Of a stretch of DNA of 64,000 bases, positions 49,282 to 59,491 are shown one piece after another; the first letter of the stretch is position 1; each line of letters starts with the position of its first letter. The DNA is from Ewingella americana (GTDB taxonomy: Bacteria > Pseudomonadota > Gammaproteobacteria > Enterobacterales > Enterobacteriaceae). The notes beneath the pieces are model-generated. The model made no database searches. It saw only the letters and a program-made list of their open reading frames with translations, and was not told the origin of the DNA. The stretch spans positions 22,799 to 86,798 of the forward strand of contig NZ_RCZD01000019.1 of assembly GCF_006438725.1 (NCBI RefSeq). The letters are read 5' to 3'. Both the position numbers and the translations under genes were made by a program.

Positions 49282-49483
49282 AAAGCTACTTAATAGCTTT
49301 CTAATTTGCTGCGGATTAATTGCTTGTTTATGCTATGTCTTGTTTGCAGGTAAAGCGTTACGGACAGGCCAGACAGGATCGCTATCTGCTCTGAGAGTAG
49401 CTACTGCCAGCTCAAAAACCGATGAGATAGTACGTCGGGCTTCAGCAGCAACGGTCGGTGCACTACGTTTAGCTGTGCCCTGA
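48791..49483 (+). pseudogene. Truncated vgrG 5' end without a start codon
   Basis: From 48791 to about 49281 the sequence repeats the start of vgrG2 (DNxLALF ... QPDVLRFEGREALSEPF ... ETDLQFIQRLLS). The initiator ATG of vgrG2 is ATA here, so normal initiation is lost. After 49281 the frame continues for 67 codons of unrelated sequence with one hydrophobic stretch (LLNSFLICCGLIACLCYVLF) and stops at 49483. It marks the right edge of the T6SS region and looks like a recombination scar. The origin of the last 200 bases is unknown. Confidence 0.88.
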
Positions 49484-49652
49484 GTATTTTTAGAATGTGA
49501 TGCGGGATAATCTCTCTGATGGGGAGTTTTCCAATGGAGGGGAAGACTACTCGTTCCGGCATAGTGTACTCACCTGAAATGAAGATGGAAGTTGACTGTG
49601 CTCAATTTTAGCTGCGCTTCTACGATATCATCTGAGACACTATGAAATGAAA

Positions 49653-49676
49653 AAATCCACGCAACTGCGTGGATTT
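49653..49676 (-). terminator. Intrinsic terminator downstream of ychF
   Basis: Arms AAATCCACGC and GCGTGGATTT form a perfect stem with a four-base loop. On the minus strand it is followed by a run of T residues (plus-strand A run at 49651-49655), 60 bases after the ychF stop. The 252 bases between the vgrG remnant and ychF contain no supportable gene. Confidence 0.85.
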
Positions 49677-49735
49677 AATGGATTTTTTCAGCTGTTATGA
49701 GATTCAGTGAAACCTCATGAGACAATAGAAACCAT

Positions 49736-50827
49736 TTAGACGTTAAACAGGAAATTCATCACGTCGCCGTCTTTGACGATGTAATCTTTACCTTCTGAAC
49801 GCATTTTGCCAGCTTCTTTCGCGCCTTGTTCACCTTTGTAGGTGATGAAGTCGTCAAACGCGATGGTTTGTGCACGAATGAAGCCTTTCTCGAAGTCGGT
49901 GTGAATTTTACCGGCTGCCTGTGGGGCGGTAGCGCCAACAGGGATGGTCCATGCGCGGACCTCTTTCACACCTGCGGTGAAGTAGGTTTGCAGGTTCAGC
50001 AAGTCATAACCCGCGCGGATCACACGGTTCAGCCCCGGTTCTGTCAGACCCATTTCTACCATAAATTCTGCGCGATCGGCGTCGTCAAGTTCAGCGATGT
50101 CAGATTCAACCGCTGCACATACGGCAACTACCACGGAACCTTCAGCTTCGGCAATTTTACGCACGATGTCGAGGTAAGGGTTATTTTCGTAACCGTCTTC
50201 GTTAACGTTGGCGATGTACATGGTTGGCTTCAGGGTCAGGAAACTCAGATAGCGGATGGCCGCTTTATCTTCGTCGGTCAGGTCCAGCGCACGCAACATA
50301 CCGGCTTCGGAAAGCTGTGGCAGACATTTTTCCAGCGCCGCCAGTTCAATTTTAGCGTCTTTATCGCCGCCTTTGGCACGTTTTTGTACACGGTAGATCG
50401 CGCGTTCACAGGTGTCGAGGTCTGACAGGGCCAGTTCGGTATTGATGACATCAATGTCGTCAGCCGGGTCAACTTTGTTGTTCACGTGGATAATGTTGTC
50501 GTTTTCGAAACAACGTACCACGTGGCCGATAGCTTCGGTTTCACGGATGTTGGTCAGGAACTGGTTACCCAAGCCTTCACCTTTGGATGCGCCTTTTACC
50601 AAACCGGCGATATCCACGAATTCCATAGTGGTTGGCAGAATGCGCTGAGGTTTTACGATCTCAGCCAGTTGGTCCAGACGCGAATCTGGCATCGGCACTA
50701 CGCCGGTGTTAGGTTCGATGGTACAGAACGGGAAGTTAGCTGCTTCGATACCCGCTTTGGTCAGCGCATTGAACAGAGTAGATTTACCGACGTTCGGCAG
50801 GCCAACGATACCGCATTTGAATCCCAT
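49736..50827 (-). CDS. ychF: Ribosome-binding ATPase YchF
   Basis: This 363-residue protein matches the Obg-related OLA1/YchF family. The P-loop is [15 protein letters not shown], switch region [18 protein letters not shown], then [21 protein letters not shown], the altered specificity motif NVNE (ATP rather than GTP preference), and a C-terminal TGS domain. It binds ribosomes and is linked to oxidative-stress responses. In E. coli it lies next to pth; here about 2.8 kb separate the two genes. Confidence 0.98.
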   Translation of the reverse strand: MGFKCGIVGLPNVGKSTLFNALTKAGIEAANFPFCTIEPNTGVVPMPDSRLDQLAEIVKPQRILPTTMEFVDIAGLVKGASKGEGLGNQFLTNIRETEAIGHVVRCFENDNIIHVNNKVDPADDIDVINTELALSDLDTCERAIYRVQKRAKGGDKDAKIELAALEKCLPQLSEAGMLRALDLTDEDKAAIRYLSFLTLKPTMYIANVNEDGYENNPYLDIVRKIAEAEGSVVVAVCAAVESDIAELDDADRAEFMVEMGLTEPGLNRVIRAGYDLLNLQTYFTAGVKEVRAWTIPVGATAPQAAGKIHTDFEKGFIRAQTIAFDDFITYKGEQGAKEAGKMRSEGKDYIVKDGDVMNFLFNV

Positions 50828-51100
50828 GATGTTCTCACCTTAAATATCTTAATAATCAAGCAATTAATGTTAATTGCACGATGTAATGACCACAATAGGC
50901 CGCATTATACACGCAATAGTCCTTTTTCTCGAATACCCGTCATTCTCGAGCGGCCAACAGCTCGGTGGATTGGCCCCCAGGCTGCTGCCTGAATGCCGCT
51001 GCGGGGATTAAAGGGTTTTCCTGCCCGTAAACAAATAATCCAACCTTGCTTCACCGGGTTCATTTTTAGATACTTGTCACAATTTTTTAACTGACTGGAA

Positions 51101-52597
51101 ATGAATTGGATGTATATGTTTCCCCTGCGGGGCGTGAAGATGTCGGATGTGAAGAACGAGACGCTGGCAGGCTTTGTGGTGGCGGTATCGATGATCCCTG
51201 AAGCGGTTGGATTTTCGCTGGTGGCCGGGCTTTCGCCGATAGTGGGTTTGCACACGGCATTTATTATCGGGCTGGTGACGGCGCTGTTGGGTGGCAAGCC
51301 TGGCATGGTATCCGGCGCGGCAGGTTCTATTGTGGTGGTGCTGATGAGTCTGGCGGCCCAGTACGGCATGGGTTATGTGCTGTGGGCGACGATTTTTGCT
51401 GGCGTGATCCAGATGTTGATCGGCATCTTCCGTCTGGGCAAATTCATTCGTTTGGTTCCACTTCCGGCGATCCACGGTTTTGTTAATGGACTGGCGATTG
51501 TCATCATGATGGCGCAATTACATATGATAGCCGGGCAGGGACCGTTGATGTACGGGTTGGTGGCGCTGGCGATTTTAGTTGTGGTGATATTCCCCAAATT
51601 AACCAAAATCATCCCTGCTTCATTGGCGGCGTTGATTGTGGTGTCGGCGGTGGCAATTGGTTTTAACCTGCCTACGCTGCGCGTAGGGGATTTGGCCGAT
51701 ATCTCCGGGGCCTTGCCGCACTTTAGTTTACCGATTGCGCCGTTCAATCTTGAAATGATCAAAGTGGTGCTGCCGTACGCGGTAGTGATCGCCTTAGTTG
51801 GGCTGATTGAGTCTCTGCTCACCATGACGGTGCTGGATGAAATGGGTGGCAAGAAAGGGAACGGTAATCGAGAAAGCATTGCCCAGGGAGCCGGCAATAC
51901 GATTTGCGGTCTGTTTGGCTGTTTTGCCGGATGTGCGATGATTGGCCAGTCGATCATTAACTTTACTTCCGGTGGGCGTGGGCGGATTTCGGGCATTGTC
52001 GGCGCTCTGTTGCTGATTCTATTTGTGGTCAGCCTGTCGGGTTATATTGGCTTGCTGCCGGTGGCGGCCCTGGCAGGGATCATGCTGGTGGTGTGTTACA
52101 ACACCTTTGAGTGGAGTTCACTGCGCCGTTTACGCCGAATGCCGAAAGCCGACGCATTGGTGATGGTGATCGTCACGGTGATCACTATCTTTACCGATCT
52201 GGCGGTTGCGGTGATCAGCGGAGTCATTATCTCTGCGCTGGTGTTTGCCTGGCAGCAGGCACGTATTCGTATCCGCGAACATAAAACGCAGGGAGAACTG
52301 ACGGTATATAAGCTCGACGGGCCCCTATTCTTTGGCTCTGCTGCGGCGTTTGCCGAATTATTCGAACCACAGAATGATCCGCAAAGCGTGGTGCTGGATT
52401 TTGCCGGTACACGGGTAATGGATTCAAGCGGTGTTGATGCGATTGATAAACTGACAGCACGCTATTTGGACGCGGGGAAAATCATCCGTCTGCGCCATTT
52501 AAGCAGCGACTGCGTAAGTTTGTTGAAGAAAGCCGGGCCGTTCTGTATTCATGAGCTGGATGACCCGGAATATTATGTGGTTGAAGAGGGTTTTTAG
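51101..52597 (+). CDS. SulP-family anion transporter with STAS domain
   Basis: This 498-residue inner-membrane protein has about ten to twelve helices. The SulP marker ETLAGFVVAVSMIPEAVGFS lies near residues 20-40, with GKPGMVSGAAGS following and NRESIAQGAGN near 265. The C-terminal 85 residues form a STAS domain (VVLDFAGTRVMDSSGVDAIDKL). Family members carry sulfate, bicarbonate or dicarboxylates. It is shorter than E. coli DauA and not clearly its orthologue. The first ATG has a weak ribosome site; ATGs at 51110 and 51140 are alternatives. It is divergent from ychF, with 273 bases between and no recognised motif. Confidence 0.93.
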   Translation: MNWMYMFPLRGVKMSDVKNETLAGFVVAVSMIPEAVGFSLVAGLSPIVGLHTAFIIGLVTALLGGKPGMVSGAAGSIVVVLMSLAAQYGMGYVLWATIFAGVIQMLIGIFRLGKFIRLVPLPAIHGFVNGLAIVIMMAQLHMIAGQGPLMYGLVALAILVVVIFPKLTKIIPASLAALIVVSAVAIGFNLPTLRVGDLADISGALPHFSLPIAPFNLEMIKVVLPYAVVIALVGLIESLLTMTVLDEMGGKKGNGNRESIAQGAGNTICGLFGCFAGCAMIGQSIINFTSGGRGRISGIVGALLLILFVVSLSGYIGLLPVAALAGIMLVVCYNTFEWSSLRRLRRMPKADALVMVIVTVITIFTDLAVAVISGVIISALVFAWQQARIRIREHKTQGELTVYKLDGPLFFGSAAAFAELFEPQNDPQSVVLDFAGTRVMDSSGVDAIDKLTARYLDAGKIIRLRHLSSDCVSLLKKAGPFCIHELDDPEYYVVEEGF

Positions 52598-52918
52598 TCA
52601 TGTGATTAATTAGTTTATTTTTTTAAATAAAAATGATATTTTCCCGCATCAACGATATTTAGCGAGCCTATGCTCGTTTTTTTGATTATTGCAATCAATC
52701 GGGGTATTATTGTTTTTAACTTAATCATTCATGCTGATTATTATTTTCTATGGCAACCTCAAATGATTGTTATAATGTATGATTTTTTTTGGCATCGTAG
52801 ATTACATATGATTATCGCCAAAATTTAATATTTTTAATAGTGTGCAATATTTTAATTTAAAAATTTTTTTAAAATGTAAAACTTAACGTTTTCAATAACT
52901 TTAACTAAAGGAATACCT
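52598..52918. other. AT-rich region upstream of the C58-like gene
   Basis: Apart from the SulP terminator, these 321 bases hold no gene. The part from 52681 to 52910 is extremely AT-rich and must contain the promoter of the following gene. I cannot single out a reliable -35/-10 pair among many candidates. AT-rich promoters of this kind are typical of H-NS-silenced acquired genes (inference). Confidence 0.5.
52661..52683 (+). terminator. Intrinsic terminator after the SulP gene
   Basis: CGAGC (52663-52667) and GCTCG (52672-52676) pair around CTAT and are followed by seven T residues. It ends the SulP transcript 64 bases after the stop codon. Confidence 0.85.
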
Positions 52919-53575
52919 ATGTATACTATGGAAAGAAATATATTCGAAAGTTATACAAAGTTTTTAGATATAAATAAATCGGATGGAACGTGTATGGGGA
53001 TGACACTGACCTGGCTTGGTGACATTTTAAAAGAAAGCAATGGCCGCGCTCCGTATAAAAACTTGCAAAGAACGTTTTTCCCCGATGTTAAGGATAACAT
53101 CTCCTTAACAAGATTTTATGAGCGAGGTTTGGCTAAACAGCAGAATTATGCAAGCAGGTATGAGGCCTTCGAAAAAAATGTAAAAAATCATGCCGCTGTA
53201 ACTTCTGATATGTTTACGGCCAAATATAAAGATAGGAAGCAGAGGGCTGTTGAAGCTAAAAATAGTGTGGCTGGATTACATTACAGACATGCGCCTCTTA
53301 CTTCTTATCGAGATATTCAGGGCCTGGATGTTAACAATGTATGCTCACCTCCAAAAAGTGGCGTTATAATTATTCTTGACATAGGAAAGGCAAATCAAAA
53401 CCCTCACGCGGTTGCTGCAATTAGAACCAGTGAATATGACACTTATTTTTTTGACCCTGGTTATGGTTTGTTTCATATAACAGAAAAGCAACCAAACAGA
53501 GACATAGAAAGCATTCTTTATAAACACTATAAGCGATTCTATTTCAGCGGGCAGATTGTAATAAGCAAATCATAG
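52919..53575 (+). CDS. YopT/AvrPphB-like (family C58) cysteine protease candidate
   Basis: This 218-residue protein shows the catalytic layout of peptidase family C58. Cys25 lies in DGTCMGMTLTWL, His163 in NPHAVAAIRT and Asp179 in YFFDPGYGLF. The His-to-Asp spacing is 16 residues, as in YopT (His258, Asp274) and one more than in AvrPphB (His212, Asp227). Family members cleave host proteins after delivery by a secretion system or act as toxin domains. There is no signal peptide and no chaperone gene nearby. The gene is AT-rich, has its own ribosome site (AAAGGAATACCT), and sits alone between housekeeping genes, which suggests acquisition. Function is inferred from motifs only. Confidence 0.75.
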   Translation: MYTMERNIFESYTKFLDINKSDGTCMGMTLTWLGDILKESNGRAPYKNLQRTFFPDVKDNISLTRFYERGLAKQQNYASRYEAFEKNVKNHAAVTSDMFTAKYKDRKQRAVEAKNSVAGLHYRHAPLTSYRDIQGLDVNNVCSPPKSGVIIILDIGKANQNPHAVAAIRTSEYDTYFFDPGYGLFHITEKQPNRDIESILYKHYKRFYFSGQIVISKS

Positions 53576-53603
53576 TATAACCAGCCATCAGGATAGGGCT
53601 AAG

Positions 53604-53632
53604 GCAAACGGGTATATAACCAACCCGTTTGC
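53604..53632. terminator. Inverted repeat between convergent genes, probable terminator
   Basis: GCAAACGGGT (53604-53613) and ACCCGTTTGC (53623-53632) form a perfect 10-bp stem between the ends of the C58-like gene and pth. Neither side has a long T run, so termination strength is uncertain. Confidence 0.55.
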
Positions 53633-53638
53633 TTACCT

Positions 53639-54226
53639 TCATTCAGCTTTAAAGCTATGCAGGCGTTGTACCGTTTTTTCCAGACCTTCTTTCATCAGCA
53701 TTTCGGTACAACGCAGCGACTCATCAATTGCATCATCAATCAGTTTCTGCTCGCTGGCTGGTGGTTTGCCGAGCACAAATCCCACCACTTTACTCTTATC
53801 ACCTGGGTGCCCAATACCAATGCGCAGTCGGTAAAAGTTAGGATTATTCCCCAGTTTGCTCTGAATATCTTTCAGACCGTTGTGGCCGCCATTGCCGCCA
53901 CCAAGTTTAATTTTTGCTACACCCGGCGGAATATCCAACTCGTCGTGTGCCACCAGAATCTCATCGGGCTCTATGCGGTAGAAGTTAGCCATCGCCACCA
54001 CGGCTTTACCGCTGAGGTTCATGAAGGTCGTCGGCACCAGCAGGCGAACGTCCTGGCCGGCCAGCGACAGTCGCGCAGTGTAGCCGTAAAACTTACTCTC
54101 TTCCTTTAATTGCTGATTGTGTTGGCGGGCGAGGAGGTCCACATACCAGGCACCGGCGTTATGTCGTGTTTGGGCGTATTCTGCGCCCGGATTGGCCAGA
54201 CCCACTATTAGTTTAATGCTGCTCAC
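53639..54226 (-). CDS. pth: Peptidyl-tRNA hydrolase
   Basis: This 195-residue protein matches bacterial Pth: [20 protein letters not shown] with the catalytic His, then [44 protein letters not shown] and [13 protein letters not shown]. It recycles peptidyl-tRNA that drops off ribosomes. In E. coli ychF follows pth; here the C58-like and SulP genes lie between them, so the usual co-transcription is broken. Confidence 0.98.
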   Translation of the reverse strand: MSSIKLIVGLANPGAEYAQTRHNAGAWYVDLLARQHNQQLKEESKFYGYTARLSLAGQDVRLLVPTTFMNLSGKAVVAMANFYRIEPDEILVAHDELDIPPGVAKIKLGGGNGGHNGLKDIQSKLGNNPNFYRLRIGIGHPGDKSKVVGFVLGKPPASEQKLIDDAIDESLRCTEMLMKEGLEKTVQRLHSFKAE

Positions 54227-54518
54227 GTTGGTTTCGCTTCTTCATGAGGTGACGTCAAGGGCGCTAGTTTACCTGTGCAACCCAGCCGTGCCAAACCTGG
54301 GAGGATGTATTTAGGCTTATTACTTTTGAGGGTGAATAATATTGTTGGAGAACTATTCATTTTTCGAAGATAAATAGTGGAAAAGCGTAAAGATTTGTCA
54401 TGCAATGTTTCTCGTCTGTGATCGTTGCCGCAAAGTTAAAGTTAGCTGCCGACTACAATTTAATCAGGAAACGCAGATAAACATGGTTGTTTAATTGATG
54501 GACTAAAGGAGGTGACAT

Positions 54519-54791
54519 ATGAAACGTAAAACCGCAGCAGTAATCGGCAATGTGCTGATGGGGCTTGGTCTGGTCACTATGGTCGGCGGTGTCGGATATT
54601 CCATACTCAATCAGTTGCCGAATATGGACTTACCCCAATTTTTAGCACATGGTGCAGTAGCCAGTATTTTCCTCGGTGCGATTTTATGGCTGGCCGGTGC
54701 GAGAGTCGGTGGACGCGAGCGCGTTGCTGACCGTTATTTCTGGGTGCGTCACTATGATGCCCGCTGCCGTAAGAATCACCGCCATCCATAA
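54519..54791 (+). CDS. ychH: Small inner-membrane protein YchH
   Basis: This 90-residue protein has two membrane helices (residues about 8-30 and 42-65) and a basic C-terminal tail containing RVGGRERVADRYFWVRHYDARCRKNH. Sequence and position next to pth and prs match YchH, a stress-induced protein linked to hydrogen peroxide and cadmium responses. The ribosome site AAAGGAGGTGACAT is near perfect. The 290-base gap to the divergent pth holds no gene and must carry both promoters. Confidence 0.92.
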   Translation: MKRKTAAVIGNVLMGLGLVTMVGGVGYSILNQLPNMDLPQFLAHGAVASIFLGAILWLAGARVGGRERVADRYFWVRHYDARCRKNHRHP

Positions 54792-54835
54792 CAGTACTCT
54801 ATTAGCTTTCTAATACGTTAGAAGTCTAATAAAAG

Positions 54836-54873
54836 AAAAACCCGTTACTGGCTATGCCATAACGGGTTTTTTT
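54836..54873. terminator. Bidirectional terminator between ychH and prs
   Basis: AAACCCGTTA and TAACGGGTTT pair, with an inner TGGC/GCCA extension around TAT, and A and T runs flank both sides. It can stop ychH and the convergent prs. A second long hairpin (ATTAGCTTTCTAA paired with TTAGAAGTCTAAT) lies just before it near 54800-54830. Confidence 0.9.
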
Positions 54874-54931
54874 ATCCGCGATTTTACGCGTCTTCCATCA
54901 TCTTCCCTCCCGCAGGCGGAAGGGGCAATGA

Positions 54932-55918
<987 letters not shown>

Positions 55919-56068
55919 TTATGGCACCACCGGGCGGTGAGCGGTGCCACAGCATTATGCTTACGAGAAAAAATACTTCGATACATCAAAACTTACTGCA
56001 AATAAGAACTCTGTTACCTACTGAGAGGCTGGCAAAGAACAGACACAGATAACGGGACTGTGATTGCT

Positions 56069-56929
56069 CTACGCTTTGCCTGCGGCTCTCAATATTTCTG
56101 CGCGGTAAGAGTGAAGGGGGGAGACGTTAACGCCTTTCGCCACAAAACCCGAAACCCGCGCAGGAATCTGACGCAAAACCTCACGGGCTTCATGCTCTGA
56201 GTTGAATTCGGCAAACACACAAGCACCCGTGCCAGTCATACGTGACGGCGCGTATTCTAACAGCCAAGAAACAAGCTGTTCAACCTCGCAAAATCGTTTT
56301 CTCGCAATCGGTTGGCAATCATTTGTCCAGGCTGTGCTTAAAAGCACATTAATCGGACGTTTTGGGGTATTACGAATCAGTTCGGGATCGCCAAAAATGG
56401 CTGGAGTCGGAATATGAATTCCAGGGTGTGCCACCAGATACCATTTTTCTGCCGGGGTGACGGGGTGAAGGATTTCGCCAATCCCTTCGGCAAACGCCGC
56501 ATGTCCCATCACAAACACGGGCACATCGGCACCTAATGTCACGCCTAGCGCCGCCAACTGTTCGTCGGTCAAACCGCAATTCCACAGGGTATTAAGTGCA
56601 ATCAGCACGGTCGCTGCGTTAGACGAACCACCGCCAAGCCCCCCCCCCATGGGGAGCCGCTTGGTTAATGCAATGTCCGCACCCAACGTACTCTGGGTAT
56701 GGCGTTGCAATAGACGCGCAGCGCGCACCACCAGATTATCTTCGTTAGCGACACCTGCGACAGGCGTCGTAAGGACAATCTGGCCGTCGGACCGTGGCGT
56801 GAACCCGAGGCTGTCGCCGTAGCTCACAAACTGAAACAGTGTTTGCAGTTCGTGATAACCGTCGGGGCGTTGCCCCGTTATATAAAGGAATAAATTGAGT
56901 TTAGCCGGAGAAGGCCACAATTGCGTCAT
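56069..56929 (-). CDS. ispE: 4-diphosphocytidyl-2-C-methyl-D-erythritol kinase
   Basis: This 286-residue GHMP kinase of the MEP isoprenoid pathway shows [25 protein letters not shown] near the start, the ATP loop [14 protein letters not shown], and [10 protein letters not shown] toward the end. It phosphorylates CDP-ME. A run of ten G residues on the coding strand (56639-56648) encodes MGGG of the ATP loop, which is a possible slippage site. It starts one base after lolB ends. Confidence 0.98.
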   Translation of the reverse strand: MTQLWPSPAKLNLFLYITGQRPDGYHELQTLFQFVSYGDSLGFTPRSDGQIVLTTPVAGVANEDNLVVRAARLLQRHTQSTLGADIALTKRLPMGGGLGGGSSNAATVLIALNTLWNCGLTDEQLAALGVTLGADVPVFVMGHAAFAEGIGEILHPVTPAEKWYLVAHPGIHIPTPAIFGDPELIRNTPKRPINVLLSTAWTNDCQPIARKRFCEVEQLVSWLLEYAPSRMTGTGACVFAEFNSEHEAREVLRQIPARVSGFVAKGVNVSPLHSYRAEILRAAGKA

Positions 56930-56930
56930 C

Positions 56931-57554
56931 TCAGTTTAAGGTCCAGCTATCCATTTTCAGTTTGATACGTTGATCGTCCTGTGTCAGCTCAAGACGATCT
57001 GGCAGGGAGGGGATCATGTCATTACTGTAACTTTGGTAAACTACGTTACCTTTCAGACCGTTATGGCTGTAGTTAACCTTTGACAGGCGATACTGGCTGT
57101 CGAGGGTGAAATCACTTTCGTCGCCCGGCAGGCCAAGCATCCACAGACGCAAGTTAGCCAGCGGGATCGACATGCCTGTCAGCTTCTGGATCATTTCATC
57201 AGGATTGTCGCTGGTGTATTTCTTGCCCTGGTTGTTGGTCACCTGGGCGATACCACTTTGCACTTTCAGCTCCATCTCGGTGCTGCCAAGCGGGTTGGTC
57301 AGCAGTAGACGGTAGCTGTCCGGCGAGTACTGCTGCCAGAAGAAACGGGCATAGACTTTCTGTTTATCGGAAATATAGGCGAAAGAACCACGGGTCTGAT
57401 AATGCTCCAGCTTTTTGACCTGCGCTTCGTGCTCGCGCCACTGTGGCGAAGTCGGGCTGGTTGCCGGGCCTTTTGGGGTGTTAATCGTACAGGCGGCAAG
57501 TACCAGGCTGGCAAGAGGAAGAAGGCGAAGTAGGTTGGCTTTACGCATTGGCAT
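56931..57554 (-). CDS. lolB: Outer-membrane lipoprotein LolB
   Basis: This 207-residue lipoprotein has a signal with lipobox LAAC (Cys22) and a mature domain beginning [12 protein letters not shown]. The body shows [30 protein letters not shown] and [10 protein letters not shown], as in LolB, which receives lipoproteins from LolA and inserts them in the outer membrane. Order lolB-ispE-prs is the conserved enterobacterial order, and hemA lies divergent upstream. Confidence 0.97.
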   Translation of the reverse strand: MPMRKANLLRLLPLASLVLAACTINTPKGPATSPTSPQWREHEAQVKKLEHYQTRGSFAYISDKQKVYARFFWQQYSPDSYRLLLTNPLGSTEMELKVQSGIAQVTNNQGKKYTSDNPDEMIQKLTGMSIPLANLRLWMLGLPGDESDFTLDSQYRLSKVNYSHNGLKGNVVYQSYSNDMIPSLPDRLELTQDDQRIKLKMDSWTLN

Positions 57555-57724
57555 AACGGATTAAGTCCTTGGGTGCTGAGGCATCAGTGCCTGGGCAAAT
57601 TCGGCGGGCGCCAGTTTACCACACTTACGTAACGCCCTTTGACGATCTGATGCGAGTAAAAATTTAGAAAGGTATACTGGTGGTATGTTTTCTTCATTCA
57701 ATAGGTAGCAATAATATATTTTAT

Positions 57725-57958
57725 ATGTACTGGAAATTAATTCTATTAGCTCTGGCGCTGTATGGCACATCTGTATGGATGATCCTTCACGCTGCGAATG
57801 CATGGAAAACAGGCGTTCTGATTGAAACGAGAAAAATGTCGCCGATAAAGGACTATTACTATCGGGGTGAGTTTATGTATTACTTTCAGATCACGTTGTA
57901 TTCGTTAGGCGGGTCATTTATGACTGGGTTTGCTACCTGGCTTCTAATGAATCGCTAA
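57725..57958 (+). CDS. Small membrane protein of unknown function
   Basis: The ATG at 57725 begins a 77-residue protein with two likely membrane segments, residues 3-25 (WKLILLALALYGTSVWMIL) and 53-75 (ITLYSLGGSFMTGFATWLL), joined by a basic loop. It lies in the lolB-hemA gap in the same direction as hemA. The ribosome site is poor and an in-frame GTG at 57680 is possible. Composition fits a real membrane protein better than chance, but I recognise no family. Confidence 0.45.
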   Translation: MYWKLILLALALYGTSVWMILHAANAWKTGVLIETRKMSPIKDYYYRGEFMYYFQITLYSLGGSFMTGFATWLLMNR

Positions 57959-58197
57959 TGGAGATGAAATAGGAGCACTCAAAGTATAGGGCTGGCCAAG
58001 TAGAATCAAACTCACAAGGCGATAAAATCAGGCATCGAGCCGCTTGCAGTCTGGCTGAAACCTTTGGTCAGAAAGAAATCCACATCATATTTAACGGATA
58101 ATGCTGCTTAGCTTTTATTGATCCCGCGCATCTTGTAGAATGCGCCTCAAGACGTAAACCCATACCAACATAGGTATTACTCGATAATCGCTTCCCT

Positions 58198-59460
58198 ATG
58201 ACCCTGCTTGCATTAGGTATCAATCACAAAACCGCACCGATTTCACTGCGCGAACGGGTAACGTTCTCACCCGAGACCATTGAACAGGCGCTCTCTAGTC
58301 TGCTCCAGCAACCGCTGGTGCAGGGCGGTGTCGTGTTGTCCACCTGTAACCGGACTGAGCTCTATCTCAGCGTGGAACAACAGGGAGGTCTACAGGAACA
58401 GCTGGTGACCTGGCTGTGTGATTATCATCATCTCAGCGCTGAGGAAGTCAAAAAAAGTCTTTACTGGCATCAGGATAACGCCGCCGTCAGTCATCTGATG
58501 CGCGTAGCGAGTGGTCTTGATTCGCTGGTTCTCGGCGAACCGCAGATTTTAGGTCAGGTGAAAAAAGCCTTTGCGGAATCCCAGCACGGGCAGGCCGTTT
58601 CCGGCGAACTTGAGCGTTTATTCCAAAAATCCTTCTCCGTCGCCAAGCGCGTGCGCACGGAAACGGATATTGGCGCCAGTGCTGTCTCTGTGGCTTTTGC
58701 GGCCTGTACGCTGGCACGCCAGATCTTTGAATCCCTGTCAGACGTCAGCGTGCTGCTGGTCGGTGCCGGTGAAACCATTGAGCTGGTGGCGCGTCATCTG
58801 CGCGAACATAAAGTTCGCCATATGATGATTGCCAACCGCACCCGCGAACGCGCACAACTGCTGGCTGATGAAGTCGGTGCGGAAGTGATCACCCTGCAGG
58901 ACATCGATTCTCGTCTGGCCGAAGCCGATATCATTATCAGTTCCACCGCCAGCCCGTTACCTATTATTGGTAAAGGCATGGTGGAAAGGGCACTCAAAGC
59001 TCGCCGCAACCAGCCAATGCTGATGGTGGATATCGCCGTTCCGCGTGATATTGAGCCGGAAGTCGGGAAACTCGCCAACGCCTACCTTTATAGCGTTGAC
59101 GACCTGCACAGTATTATTCAAAACAATTTGGCTCAACGTAAGGCCGCAGCCATTCAGGCGGAGTCTATCGTTGAGCAGGAAAGCTCTAATTTCATGGCGT
59201 GGCTGCGGTCGCAGGGCGCGGTGGAAATTATTCGTGATTACCGCTCCCGCGCCGATCTGGTGCGCGCCGAAGCCGAAGCCAAAGCGCTGGCAGCTATTGC
59301 ACAAGGTGCCGATGTCACCGCTGTTATCCACGAATTAGCCTACAAATTGACCAATCGTCTTATTCACGCTCCCACCCGCTCTTTGCAACAGGCCGCCAGC
59401 GATGGCGATGTCGAACGCTTGCAAATTTTACGCGACAGCCTCGGGCTGGATCAGCAATAG
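58198..59460 (+). CDS. hemA: Glutamyl-tRNA reductase
   Basis: This 420-residue enzyme catalyses the first committed step of C5 tetrapyrrole synthesis. The catalytic Cys lies in [11 protein letters not shown], with [20 protein letters not shown] and the NADPH fold [17 protein letters not shown] following. The N-terminus [15 protein letters not shown] is the usual start and carries the region that controls turnover of the protein. There is no clear ribosome site directly before ATG. prfA follows 31 bases later in the standard order. Confidence 0.98.
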   Translation: MTLLALGINHKTAPISLRERVTFSPETIEQALSSLLQQPLVQGGVVLSTCNRTELYLSVEQQGGLQEQLVTWLCDYHHLSAEEVKKSLYWHQDNAAVSHLMRVASGLDSLVLGEPQILGQVKKAFAESQHGQAVSGELERLFQKSFSVAKRVRTETDIGASAVSVAFAACTLARQIFESLSDVSVLLVGAGETIELVARHLREHKVRHMMIANRTRERAQLLADEVGAEVITLQDIDSRLAEADIIISSTASPLPIIGKGMVERALKARRNQPMLMVDIAVPRDIEPEVGKLANAYLYSVDDLHSIIQNNLAQRKAAAIQAESIVEQESSNFMAWLRSQGAVEIIRDYRSRADLVRAEAEAKALAAIAQGADVTAVIHELAYKLTNRLIHAPTRSLQQAASDGDVERLQILRDSLGLDQQ

Positions 59461-59491
59461 TTCTCTTTTATCACAGGGTTAAACACCACGC

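Noticed and set aside
49826..50425. A 199-codon plus-strand frame opposite ychF
   Set aside because: ychF on the minus strand is unmistakable and the opposite frame has no recognisable domain.
51101..52597. Naming the SulP transporter dauA
   Set aside because: It is about 60 residues shorter than E. coli DauA and the gene context differs, so orthology is not supported.
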